Shown here piece by piece: positions 45,347 through 54,413 of a stretch of 64,000 bases of DNA. Origin of the DNA: Mycobacterium sp. E1214 (GTDB taxonomy: Bacteria; Actinomycetota; Actinomycetes; Mycobacteriales; Mycobacteriaceae); assembly GCF_001666755.1 (NCBI RefSeq), contig NZ_LZJC01000050.1, positions 17,334-81,333 on the forward strand. The letters run 5' to 3'. Made by a program: the position numbers and the translations under genes. Under the pieces are notes generated by a model, which was given only the letters and a program-made list of their open reading frames with translations, was not told the DNA's origin and did not search any database. Every line of letters begins with the position of its first letter. Position 1 is the stretch's first letter.

Positions 45347-46396
45347 CTAACCCGGCAGCTTGGCGAGTTCGGCCAGGCCGCGCGAGACGAGCGGCGCCAC
45401 CACCTCGGGCGCGTGCTCGCTGTCCGTCAGGCCGCGGGCCTGGTCGGACATCCGCCGACGGAAGTCGATGCCGGCGGCGATGATGGCCAGCTTGAAGTAG
45501 GCCAACGCCATGTAGAACTCCCAGTGCGCCAGCGGTAGGCCCGCGACCAGCGAGTAGCGGTCCGCGAGTTCGTCGGCGTTGGGCAGCAGCGGTGAGGTCC
45601 AAGCCGCTTGCGCGTTGACGATGAGGTCCAGCGCCGGATCGCGGTACACGCACATCAGCGCCGCGTCGGAGAGCGGATCGCCCAGCGTCGAAAGCTCCCA
45701 GTCGACGACCGCCCGCACCGTCGTCGGGTCGTCCGCGTCCAGGATGGTGTTGTCGATGCGGAAGTCGCCGTGCACGATCGAGGTCCGGCTCTGCTGCGGA
45801 ATTGCCGCGTTCAGGCCCGCGTGCAGCCGCTCCACGTCGGCGTCGCGCCGATCGTCCGGGAGCCGCACCAGCGCCCACTGCGAGCCCCAGCGCCGCACCT
45901 GGCGCTCCAGGTATCCGCTGGGCTTGCCGAAATCGCCGAGGCCGACGGCGTCCGGGTCGACGTTGTGCAGATCGACCAACACCCGGATCAGCGAGTCGAC
46001 GCAGCTGCCGATCACGGTGTGGCTGAACGACTCGAGCTGACCACGGCGGCGGACCACCTGCCCGGCAACGAATTCCACGATCTGGAAGGGCGCGCCCAGC
46101 ACCGCGTCGTCCTTGCAGAGCGCGACCGTGCGGGCCACCGGGACGGGCGTGTCCTGCAGGGCGGCGACCACGCGGTATTCGCGGGCCATGTCGTGCGCCG
46201 ACGGGGTCAGGCCGTGCAGCGGCGGGCGTCGCACCAGCCAGCTGGTCGCATCGTCGTAGACCCGGAACGTCAGGTTGGACCGCCCGCCGGAGATGAACTC
46301 GCCACGCAACTCGCCGTCGCGTTCGATGCCTAGGGAACGCAGGTACCGATCCAGCGAGGCCAGGTCGAGGCCCTCGAGTTGGTCAGCTGTAGTCAC
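45347..46396 (-). CDS. fadE36: Aminoglycoside-phosphotransferase-fold protein, Rv3761c (FadE36) type
   Basis: 349 residues from GTG 46396. The kinase-like catalytic loop SIVHGDFRIDN and the metal motif AVVDWELSTLGDPLSD are clear; the N-lobe has SGGRSNLTFRV. Despite the historical name FadE36 the fold is that of small-molecule kinases similar to the N-terminal half of ACAD10/11, which phosphorylate 4-hydroxyacyl-CoAs. So a role in hydroxyacyl-CoA breakdown is plausible. Position after Rv3760 matches M. tuberculosis. Confidence 0.9.
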   Translation of the reverse strand: MTTADQLEGLDLASLDRYLRSLGIERDGELRGEFISGGRSNLTFRVYDDATSWLVRRPPLHGLTPSAHDMAREYRVVAALQDTPVPVARTVALCKDDAVLGAPFQIVEFVAGQVVRRRGQLESFSHTVIGSCVDSLIRVLVDLHNVDPDAVGLGDFGKPSGYLERQVRRWGSQWALVRLPDDRRDADVERLHAGLNAAIPQQSRTSIVHGDFRIDNTILDADDPTTVRAVVDWELSTLGDPLSDAALMCVYRDPALDLIVNAQAAWTSPLLPNADELADRYSLVAGLPLAHWEFYMALAYFKLAIIAAGIDFRRRMSDQARGLTDSEHAPEVVAPLVSRGLAELAKLPG

Positions 46397-46470
46397 CGAT
46401 CTTGTTTACCATCGCGGCCGGCGGCGGGCTGCACCACCACGGCATCGTCGGGCCTCGGCGGTCTCGTCGA

Positions 46471-47109
46471 TCACGCCGAGCCGCCACCCGTCGCGTCATC
46501 GAGCAGCCGCTGGTTGCGGGGCAACAGATCCCACACGTGCTCGGTGGTGTTGACCGCGGCCACGGTGGCTTGCCCGGACCGGGAGTACAGCAGCCGGGTC
46601 ACCGACGCGTAGTCGACTGGGAACGACAACAGCCGCGCCGTCCCGAGGATTTCGTGCAACAGCACGTTGATCACGCCGCCGTGGCTGAAGACCGCCACCG
46701 TGTCCTCGGGGTCGGCGGCGGACACCAGGTCGCCCACCGCGGCGCGGACCCGGTCGCGGAACGCGTCTTCGTCGACGGCACTGGGCAGGTGGCCCTGCGC
46801 CAGGCGCGCCCACTCCTCAGGCATCTCCGCGCGGATCTGCTCGACCGGGATGTAGAGCTTGAGGTCGCGGTCGTACTCGGCGAAGCGATCGTCGATCTCG
46901 ACCGTCAGCTCGCGGGCCGCCGCGACGGGTTCCGCGGTCTGGATCGCACGCCGTTGCGGACTGCTCACCACCCGCGAGATGGGGAACCGGGCCAGCGCGT
47001 CGGGGAGCCGCTCGATCTGCGCTATTCCCTCCGCCGAGAGCTCCGGGTCGGAGCCTTCGCCGGGTTCGCTGCGCAGCGGTAGGGCGTGGCGGACCAGAAG
47101 CAGTTGCAT
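46471..47109 (-). CDS. Histidine phosphatase family protein
   Basis: 212 residues from ATG 47109. The phosphoglycerate-mutase-type motif LLVRHA contains the phosphorylated His near residue 8, the second Arg and Glu are in SSPQRRAIQTAEP and FAEYDRD, and the second His is in VAVFSHGGVIN. The family removes phosphate from small molecules or proteins. It is divergent from the phosphotransferase at 47218, sharing the palindrome at 47176-47192, and upstream of the Rv3761c-type gene, so it may serve the same acyl-CoA kinase route. It is not adjacent to Rv3761c in M. tuberculosis as I recall. Confidence 0.9.
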   Translation of the reverse strand: MQLLLVRHALPLRSEPGEGSDPELSAEGIAQIERLPDALARFPISRVVSSPQRRAIQTAEPVAAARELTVEIDDRFAEYDRDLKLYIPVEQIRAEMPEEWARLAQGHLPSAVDEDAFRDRVRAAVGDLVSAADPEDTVAVFSHGGVINVLLHEILGTARLLSFPVDYASVTRLLYSRSGQATVAAVNTTEHVWDLLPRNQRLLDDATGGGSA

Positions 47110-47175
47110 GGGATCGTCCCGTCGTCGGTGGGCTGGCCCTGCCAGCCTTGCATGCGCCGCGCGGACCGGCCCACC

Positions 47176-47192
47176 GGAGAATGTTATTCTCC
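47176..47192. promoter_or_regulatory. Perfect 17-base palindrome, probable TetR operator
   Basis: GGAGAAT-GTT-ATTCTCC is a perfect 7-base inverted repeat in the 108-base gap between divergent genes starting at 47109 and 47218. It lies 25 bases before the ATG of the 47218-51892 operon, which contains its own TetR gene at 50310. Repression of both directions by that TetR is the simplest reading. Confidence 0.6.
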
Positions 47193-47217
47193 ACAGCGAG
47201 AGTGGGGTGTGCGGACA

Positions 47218-48264
47218 ATGGTGACTGCCGAGGGAACCCAAGTGCAGCCGGGCGTGCTTGGGCGCTGGCTCGACGCGAACGATGCGCCGGGAGCCGGGGA
47301 GGAACCCGTCCTGGAACAGCTCAAGGGCGGCTCGCAGAACACCCTGTACCTGATCCGCCGCGGTGGACAACGCCTGGTGTTACGCATGCCCGGCCCGCGC
47401 GCCGACGCCGCGCGAATCGACGGCCTCCTCAGGGAGATCCGGTTGGTGCGGGCGCTGGCGGGGACCGACGTCCCGCACGCCGCGCTCGTGGCCGCCGACG
47501 AGACCGGCAGCGTTCTCGGGATGCCGTTCTACGTGATGCAGGCGATCGACGGGTGGAGTCCGATGGACGGCGGATGGCAGGCGCCGTTCGACACCGACCT
47601 GCAGGCCCGGCGGCAGCTGGCGTTCGAACTGGTCGAGGGCGCGGCCAGGCTCGGCCGGGTCGACTGGCGCGCGCAGGGGCTCGACGGCTTCGGCCGGCCC
47701 GACGGCTTCCACGAGCGGCAGGTGGACCGGTGGTTGGCCTTCCTGAACTCGTACAAGGTCCGCGACCTGCCGGGGCTCGACGACGCCGCGGATTGGCTGC
47801 GCCGCAACATTCCCGTGCGGTACCGCCCCGGCATCATGCACGGGGACTACCAGTTCGCCAATGTCATGTTCGCGCACGGGAAGCCGGCTCGACTGGCCGC
47901 AATCGTGGACTGGGAGATGACGACCGTCGGGGACCCGCTGCTGGACCTGGCCTGGGCGCTGTTGGGATACGACGGCGACGAACCCAGCACCGACGGCTTC
48001 TACCTGGACATGCGCGGGATGCCCGCCCGCAGCGAGCTGCTGGAGCGCTACGAGGCGGTCAGCGGGCTGTCCACCGAGAACATCGGCTACTACCTGGTGC
48101 TGGCCAACTGGAAGCTGGGCATCGTGCTGGAGAAGACCTATGCCGCCGGGGTACGGACCGGCAAGGTTGACCCCAAGATCAGCGCGGCCTTCGGTTCGAT
48201 GATCCCCAAGCTCATCGCCACGGCCGCCGAGCTCGCCCGCGCCCAGCCTTCCGGTGGCCGCTGA
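47218..48264 (+). CDS. Phosphotransferase family protein (ACAD10/11 kinase-like)
   Basis: 348 residues from ATG 47218. The catalytic loop GIMHGDYQFANVMF and metal motif AIVDWEMTTVGDPLLDLAW are of the aminoglycoside-phosphotransferase fold; the N-lobe contains LKGGSQNTLYLI. It is first in an operon with an SDR, an acyl-CoA dehydrogenase, a TetR regulator and an oxidoreductase. The pairing with an acyl-CoA dehydrogenase resembles ACAD10/11-type processing of 4-hydroxy acids, as an inference. A close paralogue, broken by a frameshift, is at 60413. Confidence 0.9.
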   Translation: MVTAEGTQVQPGVLGRWLDANDAPGAGEEPVLEQLKGGSQNTLYLIRRGGQRLVLRMPGPRADAARIDGLLREIRLVRALAGTDVPHAALVAADETGSVLGMPFYVMQAIDGWSPMDGGWQAPFDTDLQARRQLAFELVEGAARLGRVDWRAQGLDGFGRPDGFHERQVDRWLAFLNSYKVRDLPGLDDAADWLRRNIPVRYRPGIMHGDYQFANVMFAHGKPARLAAIVDWEMTTVGDPLLDLAWALLGYDGDEPSTDGFYLDMRGMPARSELLERYEAVSGLSTENIGYYLVLANWKLGIVLEKTYAAGVRTGKVDPKISAAFGSMIPKLIATAAELARAQPSGGR

Positions 48265-48265
48265 A

Positions 48266-49030
48266 ATGGGCTATGCCGACACCCTTTTCGACCTCACCGA
48301 CCGGGTGGTGTTGATCACCGGCGGCAGCCGGGGCCTTGGCCGCGAGATGGCGTTCGCCGCCGCGCGGTGCGGAGCCGATGTGGTGATCGCCAGCCGCAAC
48401 ATGGACAACTGCGTGGCCACCGCCAGAGAGATCGAGGCCCAGACGGGCCGCTCGGCGCTCCCCTACCAGGTGCACGTCGGCCGCTGGGACCAACTCGACG
48501 GGCTGGTCGAGGCCAGCTACGACCGGTTCGGCAAGGTGGACGCGCTGATCAACAACGCCGGCATGTCGCCGCTCTACGACAAGCTCACCGACGTCACGGA
48601 GAAGTTGTTCGACGCCGTGGTCAACCTGAATCTCAAGGGCCCGTTCCGGTTGTCGGCGCTGGTGGGTGAGCGGATGGTGGCGGCGGGCCGCGGGTCGATC
48701 ATCAACGTCAGCTCCACCGGGTCGCTGCGGCCGGACGGCGGCATCATTCCGTACGCCGCCGCTAAGGCCGGACTGAACGCGATGACGGAGGGCCTGGCGC
48801 GCGCCTTCGGCCCCGCCGTGCGGGTCAACACGCTGATGGCAGGACCCTTTCTCACCGACGTGAGCAAGGCCTGGAATCTCGAGGCCGCCGAGACCGCGCC
48901 GTTCGGTCATCTGTCGCTGCGGCGCGCCGGTGATCCTCACGAAATCGTCGGCGCCGCACTGTTTTTGGTGTCCGACGCGTCCAGCTTCACCACCGGGTCC
49001 ATCGTGCGGGCCGACGGCGGGATCCCCTGA
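48266..49030 (+). CDS. Short-chain dehydrogenase/reductase
   Basis: 254 residues from ATG 48266 (MGYADTLFDLTDRVVLITGG), one base after the previous stop; a GTG at 48254 in the same frame would overlap that gene. The cofactor motif TGGSRGLGREMA, the NNAGMS motif, active-site Ser in INVSSTGS and catalytic Tyr/Lys in YAAAKAG are present. It presumably oxidises a hydroxyacyl-CoA or similar alcohol together with the neighbouring acyl-CoA dehydrogenase. Confidence 0.9.
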   Translation: MGYADTLFDLTDRVVLITGGSRGLGREMAFAAARCGADVVIASRNMDNCVATAREIEAQTGRSALPYQVHVGRWDQLDGLVEASYDRFGKVDALINNAGMSPLYDKLTDVTEKLFDAVVNLNLKGPFRLSALVGERMVAAGRGSIINVSSTGSLRPDGGIIPYAAAKAGLNAMTEGLARAFGPAVRVNTLMAGPFLTDVSKAWNLEAAETAPFGHLSLRRAGDPHEIVGAALFLVSDASSFTTGSIVRADGGIP

Positions 49031-49045
49031 CACGAGGAGAATCGA

Positions 49046-50329
49046 ATGGCCTGGGACTTCTCCACCGAGCCCGAATTCCAACGGAAGCTCGACTGGATCC
49101 GCGGGTTCGTGCGCGACGAGGTGGAGCCGCTGGAGGTGCTGTTCGGCGGCTGTGAATTCCTGCCGCTCAACGACGAGCGCCGCCGCATCGTCGACCCGCT
49201 CAAAAAGCGGGTCCGCGACGAGGGCCTGTGGGCGCCCCACCTGGGCCCGGAATTGGGCGGTCAGGGGTTCGGTGCCGTCAAGCTGACCCTGATCAACGAG
49301 ATCCTGGGCCGCAGCCCCTGGGCCCCCATCGTGTTCGGAACGCAGGCGCCGGATACCGGCAACGCCGAGATCATCGCCCGCTTCGGCACCCCGGAACAGA
49401 AGGACCGCTACCTGGCGGGCTTGCTGTCCGGCGAGATCTTCTCCTGCTTCTCCATGACCGAACCGCAGGGCGGCGCCGATCCCCGCGTCTTCACGACTCG
49501 CGCCGAGCGCGACGGCGACGGCTGGGTGATCACCGGCCGAAAGTACTTCTCGTCCAACGCCTCCGTAGCAACCTTTTTCATCGTGGTGGCCATCACCGAT
49601 CCCGACGTACCCGTGCACCGTGGCGCGTCGACGTTTTTGATCCCCGCCGGCACACCGGGGCTGTGCGTCGAGGCCACCCACCATCTGGTGGGCGCCGAAC
49701 CGCACGAGCCCGGCCACTCGCTGGTCCACTACGACGCGGTGCGGGTGCCCGCCGCGGCACTGCTGGGCGAGCCGGGGCAGGGCTTCCATATTCTGCAGAC
49801 GCGGCTCGCCGGTGGGCGGTTGCACCACGCGATGCGCTCGATCGGGATGGCACAACGCGCCGTGGAGATGATGAGTCGGCGGGCGAAAAGTCGTTTCACC
49901 CAAGGCAGTTCGTTGGCCGACAAGCAACTCGTGCAGCAGTTCGTCGCCGACTCCTACACCGAGCTGATCCCGTTCCGGTTGACCGTGCTGCACGCCGCCT
50001 GGCTGATCGACAGCGGCGACGAGCTGGCCGCCCGCGCCGAGATCGCCGCGTGCAAGATCCTGGCGTCACAGGTGCTCAAGTCCATTGGGATGCGGGCGAT
50101 TCAGGTGCACGGCGCGCTCGGCCTCACCGACCAACTGCCCCTGGTGAACGTCTTGTTGGGCGGCATCGCGCTGGGCCTGGCCGACGGCCCCACCGAGGCG
50201 CACAAGGTGAACCTGGCGCGGATGCTGCTCAGGGACTATGACGCCGAGGACAGTGAATGGCCCAGTGAGATGCTGGCGGTGCGGCGCGCGGCCGCGCGCG
50301 CCAAATACGGTGAGCTCGTTGACCTCTAG
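49046..50329 (+). CDS. Acyl-CoA dehydrogenase
   Basis: 427 residues from ATG 49046 (GAGGAG 8 bases upstream). FAD- and substrate-binding segments are visible: FSCFSMTEPQGGADP in the middle, WVITGRKYFSSNA, and the C-terminal ALKSIGMRAIQVHGALG-like helix (VLKSIGMRAIQVHGALGLTD). The enzyme forms the alpha-beta double bond in an acyl-CoA and passes electrons to ETF. Operon partners are a kinase-like protein, SDR and TetR; the chain length cannot be inferred. Confidence 0.93.
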   Translation: MAWDFSTEPEFQRKLDWIRGFVRDEVEPLEVLFGGCEFLPLNDERRRIVDPLKKRVRDEGLWAPHLGPELGGQGFGAVKLTLINEILGRSPWAPIVFGTQAPDTGNAEIIARFGTPEQKDRYLAGLLSGEIFSCFSMTEPQGGADPRVFTTRAERDGDGWVITGRKYFSSNASVATFFIVVAITDPDVPVHRGASTFLIPAGTPGLCVEATHHLVGAEPHEPGHSLVHYDAVRVPAAALLGEPGQGFHILQTRLAGGRLHHAMRSIGMAQRAVEMMSRRAKSRFTQGSSLADKQLVQQFVADSYTELIPFRLTVLHAAWLIDSGDELAARAEIAACKILASQVLKSIGMRAIQVHGALGLTDQLPLVNVLLGGIALGLADGPTEAHKVNLARMLLRDYDAEDSEWPSEMLAVRRAAARAKYGELVDL

Positions 50330-50924
50330 GGTCGCGGCGGCGGTCGAGCGCGCGCTCGACGAGCGGCAGCGCGAGGCCACCGAGGAGGTGGAGCGCATCC
50401 TGGCCGCCGCGGTGCGCGTCATGGAACGGGTGGCGCCCGACCCGCCGCGGGTCAGCGACATCGTCGCCGAGGCCGGGTCGTCGAACAAGGCTTTCTACCG
50501 GTACTTCGCGGGCAAGGACGATCTGATCCTGGCCGTCATGGAGCGCGGCGTCGCCCTCGTGGTGTCTTACCTGCAGCACCGGATGGCGAAGGAATCGACG
50601 CCGCGCGACCAGATCGCGCGGTGGATCGAGGGCACGCTCGCCCAGGTGGCCGACCCCCACCTGATCAGCATGAGCCGGGCCGCGGCCGGGCAGCTGCCGG
50701 TCGCCAGCCGGACGGCCGACCGGGAGATACTGCGACCGCTGCGCGCGCTACTGGTCGAACCCGTTGCGGCGCTGGGCAGCAGCGACGTCGAGCGCGACGT
50801 CGAGGCAGTCTTCGGCTGCACCGCCCACACCCTGCGGCGCTACGTCGGCTCGACCGAGCGGCCCACGCCCGACGACATCGCGCATGTGGTGCAATTCTGT
50901 CTACACGGACTGGGAGTCAGCTGA
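50310..50924 (+). CDS. TetR family transcriptional regulator
   Basis: 204 residues from GTG 50310, 20 bases inside the end of the acyl-CoA dehydrogenase gene. The helix-turn-helix is PRVSDIVAEAGSSNKAFYRYF, read as VSDIVAEAGSSNKAFYRYF, followed by AGKDDLILAVMERG. It probably represses its own operon through the palindrome at 47176-47192 and responds to an acyl-CoA. The TGATG overlap with the next ATG couples translation. Confidence 0.88.
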   Translation: MSSLTSRVAAAVERALDERQREATEEVERILAAAVRVMERVAPDPPRVSDIVAEAGSSNKAFYRYFAGKDDLILAVMERGVALVVSYLQHRMAKESTPRDQIARWIEGTLAQVADPHLISMSRAAAGQLPVASRTADREILRPLRALLVEPVAALGSSDVERDVEAVFGCTAHTLRRYVGSTERPTPDDIAHVVQFCLHGLGVS

Positions 50925-51892
50925 TGCGCGCTGTGATTTGCCGGGCCTACGGCACGCCGGAGGATCTCGTCGTCGACGACGTCGACGACCCCGTACCCGG
51001 TCCCGGTCAGCTGTTGGTGCGGGTGCGCGCCGCGGCGGTCAATTTCCCCGACGTGCTGTTCATCGCGGGCAAATACCAGGTCAAGATCCCGCCACCGTTC
51101 ATCCCCGGCAACGAAATCGCGGGCGAGGTCATCGCCGCCGGTGAAGGAGCGTCGTTCGCCCCGGGCCAGCGGGTGGCCGGAACGACGTTCGGGGCCTTCG
51201 CCGAGCGGGCGCTGCTGGACGCGGCCCAGGCGCAGAGCGTGCCCGACGACGCCGACTTCGCCTCCGCCGCGGCCTTCGGCGTCACCTATCGCACGGCCTA
51301 CCACGCCCTGCGGTCGACCGCGGCCGTCGCACCGGGCGACTGGGTGGTGGTGCTGGGCGCCGCGGGCGGGGTCGGGCTCGCCGCGGTCGATCTGGCGGTC
51401 GCGATGAAGGCTCGCGTGCTGGCCGCCGCGTCGAGCGCGGACAAACTCGCGCTGTGCCGCGAGCGCGGCGCCGAGGCCACCGTCGACTACGACCGCGAAG
51501 ACCTCAAGTCGCGGATCCGCGAGCTCACCGGCGACGCCGCGCGCGTGGTGCTGGATCCCGTCGGCGGCGGGTACGCCGAACCGGCGCTACGCGCGCTCGC
51601 CCGGGGCGGCACCTTCGTCACGCTGGGCTACGCGACGGGCACCATCCCGGCGATACCGCTGAACCTGGTTCTGTTGAAGGATGTCTGCGTGCGGGGCATG
51701 GAGATTCGCACGTTCATGGCCGACCATCCCGAGCAGGGCGCGCGCGACCTGGCCGAGTTGTCGCGGATGTTCGCCGACGGCACCGTTCGGCCCTACATCG
51801 GCGCCCGGTTCCCGTTGGCCGAGACCGCCGCCGCGCTGCGCTACGTGGCCGATCGAAAGGTGTTGGGCAAGGTCGTCATCGACGTCGCCTGA
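50924..51892 (+). CDS. NADPH:quinone oxidoreductase family protein
   Basis: 322 residues from ATG 50924, overlapping the TetR stop. GroES-like N-domain with VRVRAAAVNFPDVLFIAGKY and the Rossmann motif VLGAAGGVGLAAVDLA; no zinc ligands are seen. The family reduces quinones or enoyl substrates with NADPH; members next to acyl-CoA genes may act as enoyl reductases. It closes the operon that starts at 47218. It ends 5 bases before the convergent alkylsulfatase gene. Confidence 0.9.
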   Translation: MRAVICRAYGTPEDLVVDDVDDPVPGPGQLLVRVRAAAVNFPDVLFIAGKYQVKIPPPFIPGNEIAGEVIAAGEGASFAPGQRVAGTTFGAFAERALLDAAQAQSVPDDADFASAAAFGVTYRTAYHALRSTAAVAPGDWVVVLGAAGGVGLAAVDLAVAMKARVLAAASSADKLALCRERGAEATVDYDREDLKSRIRELTGDAARVVLDPVGGGYAEPALRALARGGTFVTLGYATGTIPAIPLNLVLLKDVCVRGMEIRTFMADHPEQGARDLAELSRMFADGTVRPYIGARFPLAETAAALRYVADRKVLGKVVIDVA

Positions 51893-51897
51893 CCGGG

Positions 51898-53814
51898 TCA
51901 GGGCGTGACGATGTTGAATCCGGGGTCGGGTCGATCCAGCACACCCAAAAAGGCTTGCAGCGCAGACGCATCCCCGGAGACCGTCAGCCCCGGTGACGTG
52001 AAATCGCCGAAGGCGACGGCCAGCAGCCGGTCCTTGCCGGCCAGCTCGAGGGTGACGGTGGCCGTGGGCGGATCCGCGGGCGCCTGGCGGTGGACCAGCA
52101 CGCCGTTGCGCAAGGTCAGCCGGTAGTTGACGGCCGCATCGGCGAACGCGAGGTCGATGGTGATGTCGAGGCCCCAACCGCGCGGCCCGTCGACGCGGAT
52201 GGCCAGGCTGTCGAAGATCTGCTCCGCAGAGAGCTGGGCGAGCATGGTCGCCGAGGCGACCTGCGCCGCCGTGCCGAAGTTGCCGTCGCGCAGTTCCGTC
52301 GCCCCGCTCAGGAAGAAGTTGCGCCACGTGGCGTTCTCGGCCCCGTAGGCCAGCTGCTCAAGGGTCGAGGCGTACAGGCCGCGGGCGCCGGGATGCTTGC
52401 TGTCGGTGAACATCGCATGGTCGAGCAGGGTTGCGGCCCAACGGAAGTCACCGCCATCGAAGGCCTGCTGGGCCAGCTCGACGACACGGTCGATGCCGCC
52501 CATCGCCGCCACGTAACGGGGCGCCAGCGCCTCCGGCGGGTGCGGCCACAGCCGCCCCGGGTTGCCGTCGAACCAGCCCATGTATCGCTGATAGATCGCC
52601 TTGACGTTGTGGCTGACCGAGCCGTAGTAGCCGCGGGCGTGCCACGCCCGCTCCAGCGCCGGCGGCATCTGGAACATCTCGGCGATCTCCACGCCGGTGA
52701 ATCCCCGGTTGAGCAGCCGTAGCGTCTGGTCGTGCAGGTAGGCGTACAGGTCGCGCTGCAGCGACAGGAACGCGACGATGTCGTCGCGCCCCCAGGTGGG
52801 CCAGTGATGCGACGCGAACACCACGTCGGCGCGGTCACCGAAGGCGTCGATCGCCTCCGTGAGGTATCCCGCCCAGGCGCGGGGGTCGCGCACCAGCGCG
52901 CCGCGCAGGGTCAACAGGTTGTGCAGGTTATGGGTCGCGTTCTCGGCCATGCACAGCGCGCGAAAACCCGGAAAATAGAAGTGCATTTCGGCCGGTGCCT
53001 CGGTGCCCGGGGCCATCTGGAACTCGATCTCGACGCCGTCGATGATGTGCGTCTCGCCGGTGGCGCGGATGTCGACGGTCGGGACGATGATGGCCACCTC
53101 GCCCGTCGACGCGGCCTGACCTAGCCCGCACCCCACCTGGTCCCGGGGCCCCCGGGGCAGCAGCGACCCGTACATGTACGTGGCGCGGCGGGTCATCGCG
53201 GGCCCGGCGTAGACGTTCTCCTGGACGGCGTGTTCGGTAAAGCCTTCGGGCGCCAAGACGGCCACGGCGCCGGAGTCGACCTCGGCCTGCGAGGTGACGC
53301 CGAGGACGCCGCCGAAGTGGTCGACGTGGCTATGGGTGTAGATCACCGCCACGACGGGCCGGTCGCCGCCCCGGTGCTCGCGATACAGCTGCAGCGCCGC
53401 CGCGGCGACCTCCGTCGACACCAGCGGGTCGATGACGATGACGCCGGTGTCGGTCTCGACGAAGGTGACGTTCGAGAGGTCGAACCCGCGGACCTGGTAG
53501 ATCCCCGAAACCACCTCGTAGAGACCCTGTTTGGCGGCCAGGGACGACTGCCGCCACAGGCTGGGGTGCACCGAGGCCGGCGCCTGGCCGTCCAAGAAGG
53601 CATACGCGTCGTTGTCCCATACCACTCGCCCGTCGGCCGCCGTGATGACGCAGGGCGACAACGCGGCGATGAAGCCGCGGTCGGCGTCGGCGAAGTCGGC
53701 GGTGTCGTCGAAAGGCAGGTGGTGCGCTCGATGCGCCGACTCGATCACTGGGCTGACAGGTGTGCGGTCCACGGCCGCTACATTGCCATTAATCCGCCAT
53801 TCCGCGCAGGCCAT
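51898..53814 (-). CDS. Alkyl/aryl sulfatase (SdsA-like, Rv3762c type)
   Basis: 638 residues from ATG 53814; GTG 53769 is a possible later start. The zinc motif is intact, THSHVDH with His161, His163, Asp165 and His166; sulfatase Glu residues lie in [13 protein letters not shown] and [12 protein letters not shown]. The dimerisation domain contains [20 protein letters not shown], and the C-terminus is an SCP2-like lipid-binding domain ([25 protein letters not shown]). Family members cleave primary alkyl sulfates such as SDS. Size and position before lpqH match Rv3762c. No signal peptide is evident. Confidence 0.92.
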   Translation of the reverse strand: MACAEWRINGNVAAVDRTPVSPVIESAHRAHHLPFDDTADFADADRGFIAALSPCVITAADGRVVWDNDAYAFLDGQAPASVHPSLWRQSSLAAKQGLYEVVSGIYQVRGFDLSNVTFVETDTGVIVIDPLVSTEVAAAALQLYREHRGGDRPVVAVIYTHSHVDHFGGVLGVTSQAEVDSGAVAVLAPEGFTEHAVQENVYAGPAMTRRATYMYGSLLPRGPRDQVGCGLGQAASTGEVAIIVPTVDIRATGETHIIDGVEIEFQMAPGTEAPAEMHFYFPGFRALCMAENATHNLHNLLTLRGALVRDPRAWAGYLTEAIDAFGDRADVVFASHHWPTWGRDDIVAFLSLQRDLYAYLHDQTLRLLNRGFTGVEIAEMFQMPPALERAWHARGYYGSVSHNVKAIYQRYMGWFDGNPGRLWPHPPEALAPRYVAAMGGIDRVVELAQQAFDGGDFRWAATLLDHAMFTDSKHPGARGLYASTLEQLAYGAENATWRNFFLSGATELRDGNFGTAAQVASATMLAQLSAEQIFDSLAIRVDGPRGWGLDITIDLAFADAAVNYRLTLRNGVLVHRQAPADPPTATVTLELAGKDRLLAVAFGDFTSPGLTVSGDASALQAFLGVLDRPDPGFNIVTP

Positions 53815-53951
53815 TCACGCTGCTTTACGCCGACCAATTAATGAACACAGAAACAATTTCTCGGGGGCCTGGATCTCGGGCTCAGTTAACCCTCATACTG
53901 CCTCCACGGCCCTCAATGCCGAGGACCGCAACTTCGGGCAAAGGAGTCCAG

Positions 53952-54413
53952 GTGAAGCGTGAACTGACGATCGCCGCGGTAGGAGTGGCAATTCTGGCCG
54001 CCGGCATTTCCGGCTGTTCGAGCAACAAATCGTCGAACGGCAGCTCCGGCGGGAACACCTCGGGCGGCGGCAGCGGCCCCACGGTGACCATCGACGGCAA
54101 GAACCAGAACGTGGCCGGCTCGGTGGCGTGCAACACCGCCGGCGGCACCGTCAACATCGCGATCGGCGAGAAAGCCACCGGCATCGGGGCGGTCCTGAGT
54201 GACGGAAACCCCCCGCAGGTGAAGTCGGTGGGCCTGGGCAACGTCAACGGTGTCACGCTGGCCTACACCCAAGGCGGAGTCGGCGGTAACGCGTCGGCGA
54301 CCAAGGACGGCAACCACTACAAGATCACCGGCACCGCGACGGGGGTCGACATGGCCAACCCGACGCAGACGGTGAACAAGCCCTTCGAGATCGACGTGAC
54401 CTGCTCTAGCTAG
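53952..54413 (+). CDS. lpqH: 19-kDa lipoprotein antigen LpqH
   Basis: 153 residues from GTG 53952, with a good ribosome binding site (AAGGAG at 53941-53946). The signal [20 protein letters not shown] ends at lipobox ISGC, with acylated Cys22. A Ser/Gly/Asn linker follows, then the conserved beta-domain ([14 protein letters not shown] and [19 protein letters not shown]) that is nearly identical to M. tuberculosis Rv3763. It is a surface lipoprotein and TLR2 agonist, known to influence phagocytosis and antigen presentation. It converges on tcrY with an 8-base overlap. Confidence 0.97.
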   Translation: MKRELTIAAVGVAILAAGISGCSSNKSSNGSSGGNTSGGGSGPTVTIDGKNQNVAGSVACNTAGGTVNIAIGEKATGIGAVLSDGNPPQVKSVGLGNVNGVTLAYTQGGVGGNASATKDGNHYKITGTATGVDMANPTQTVNKPFEIDVTCSS

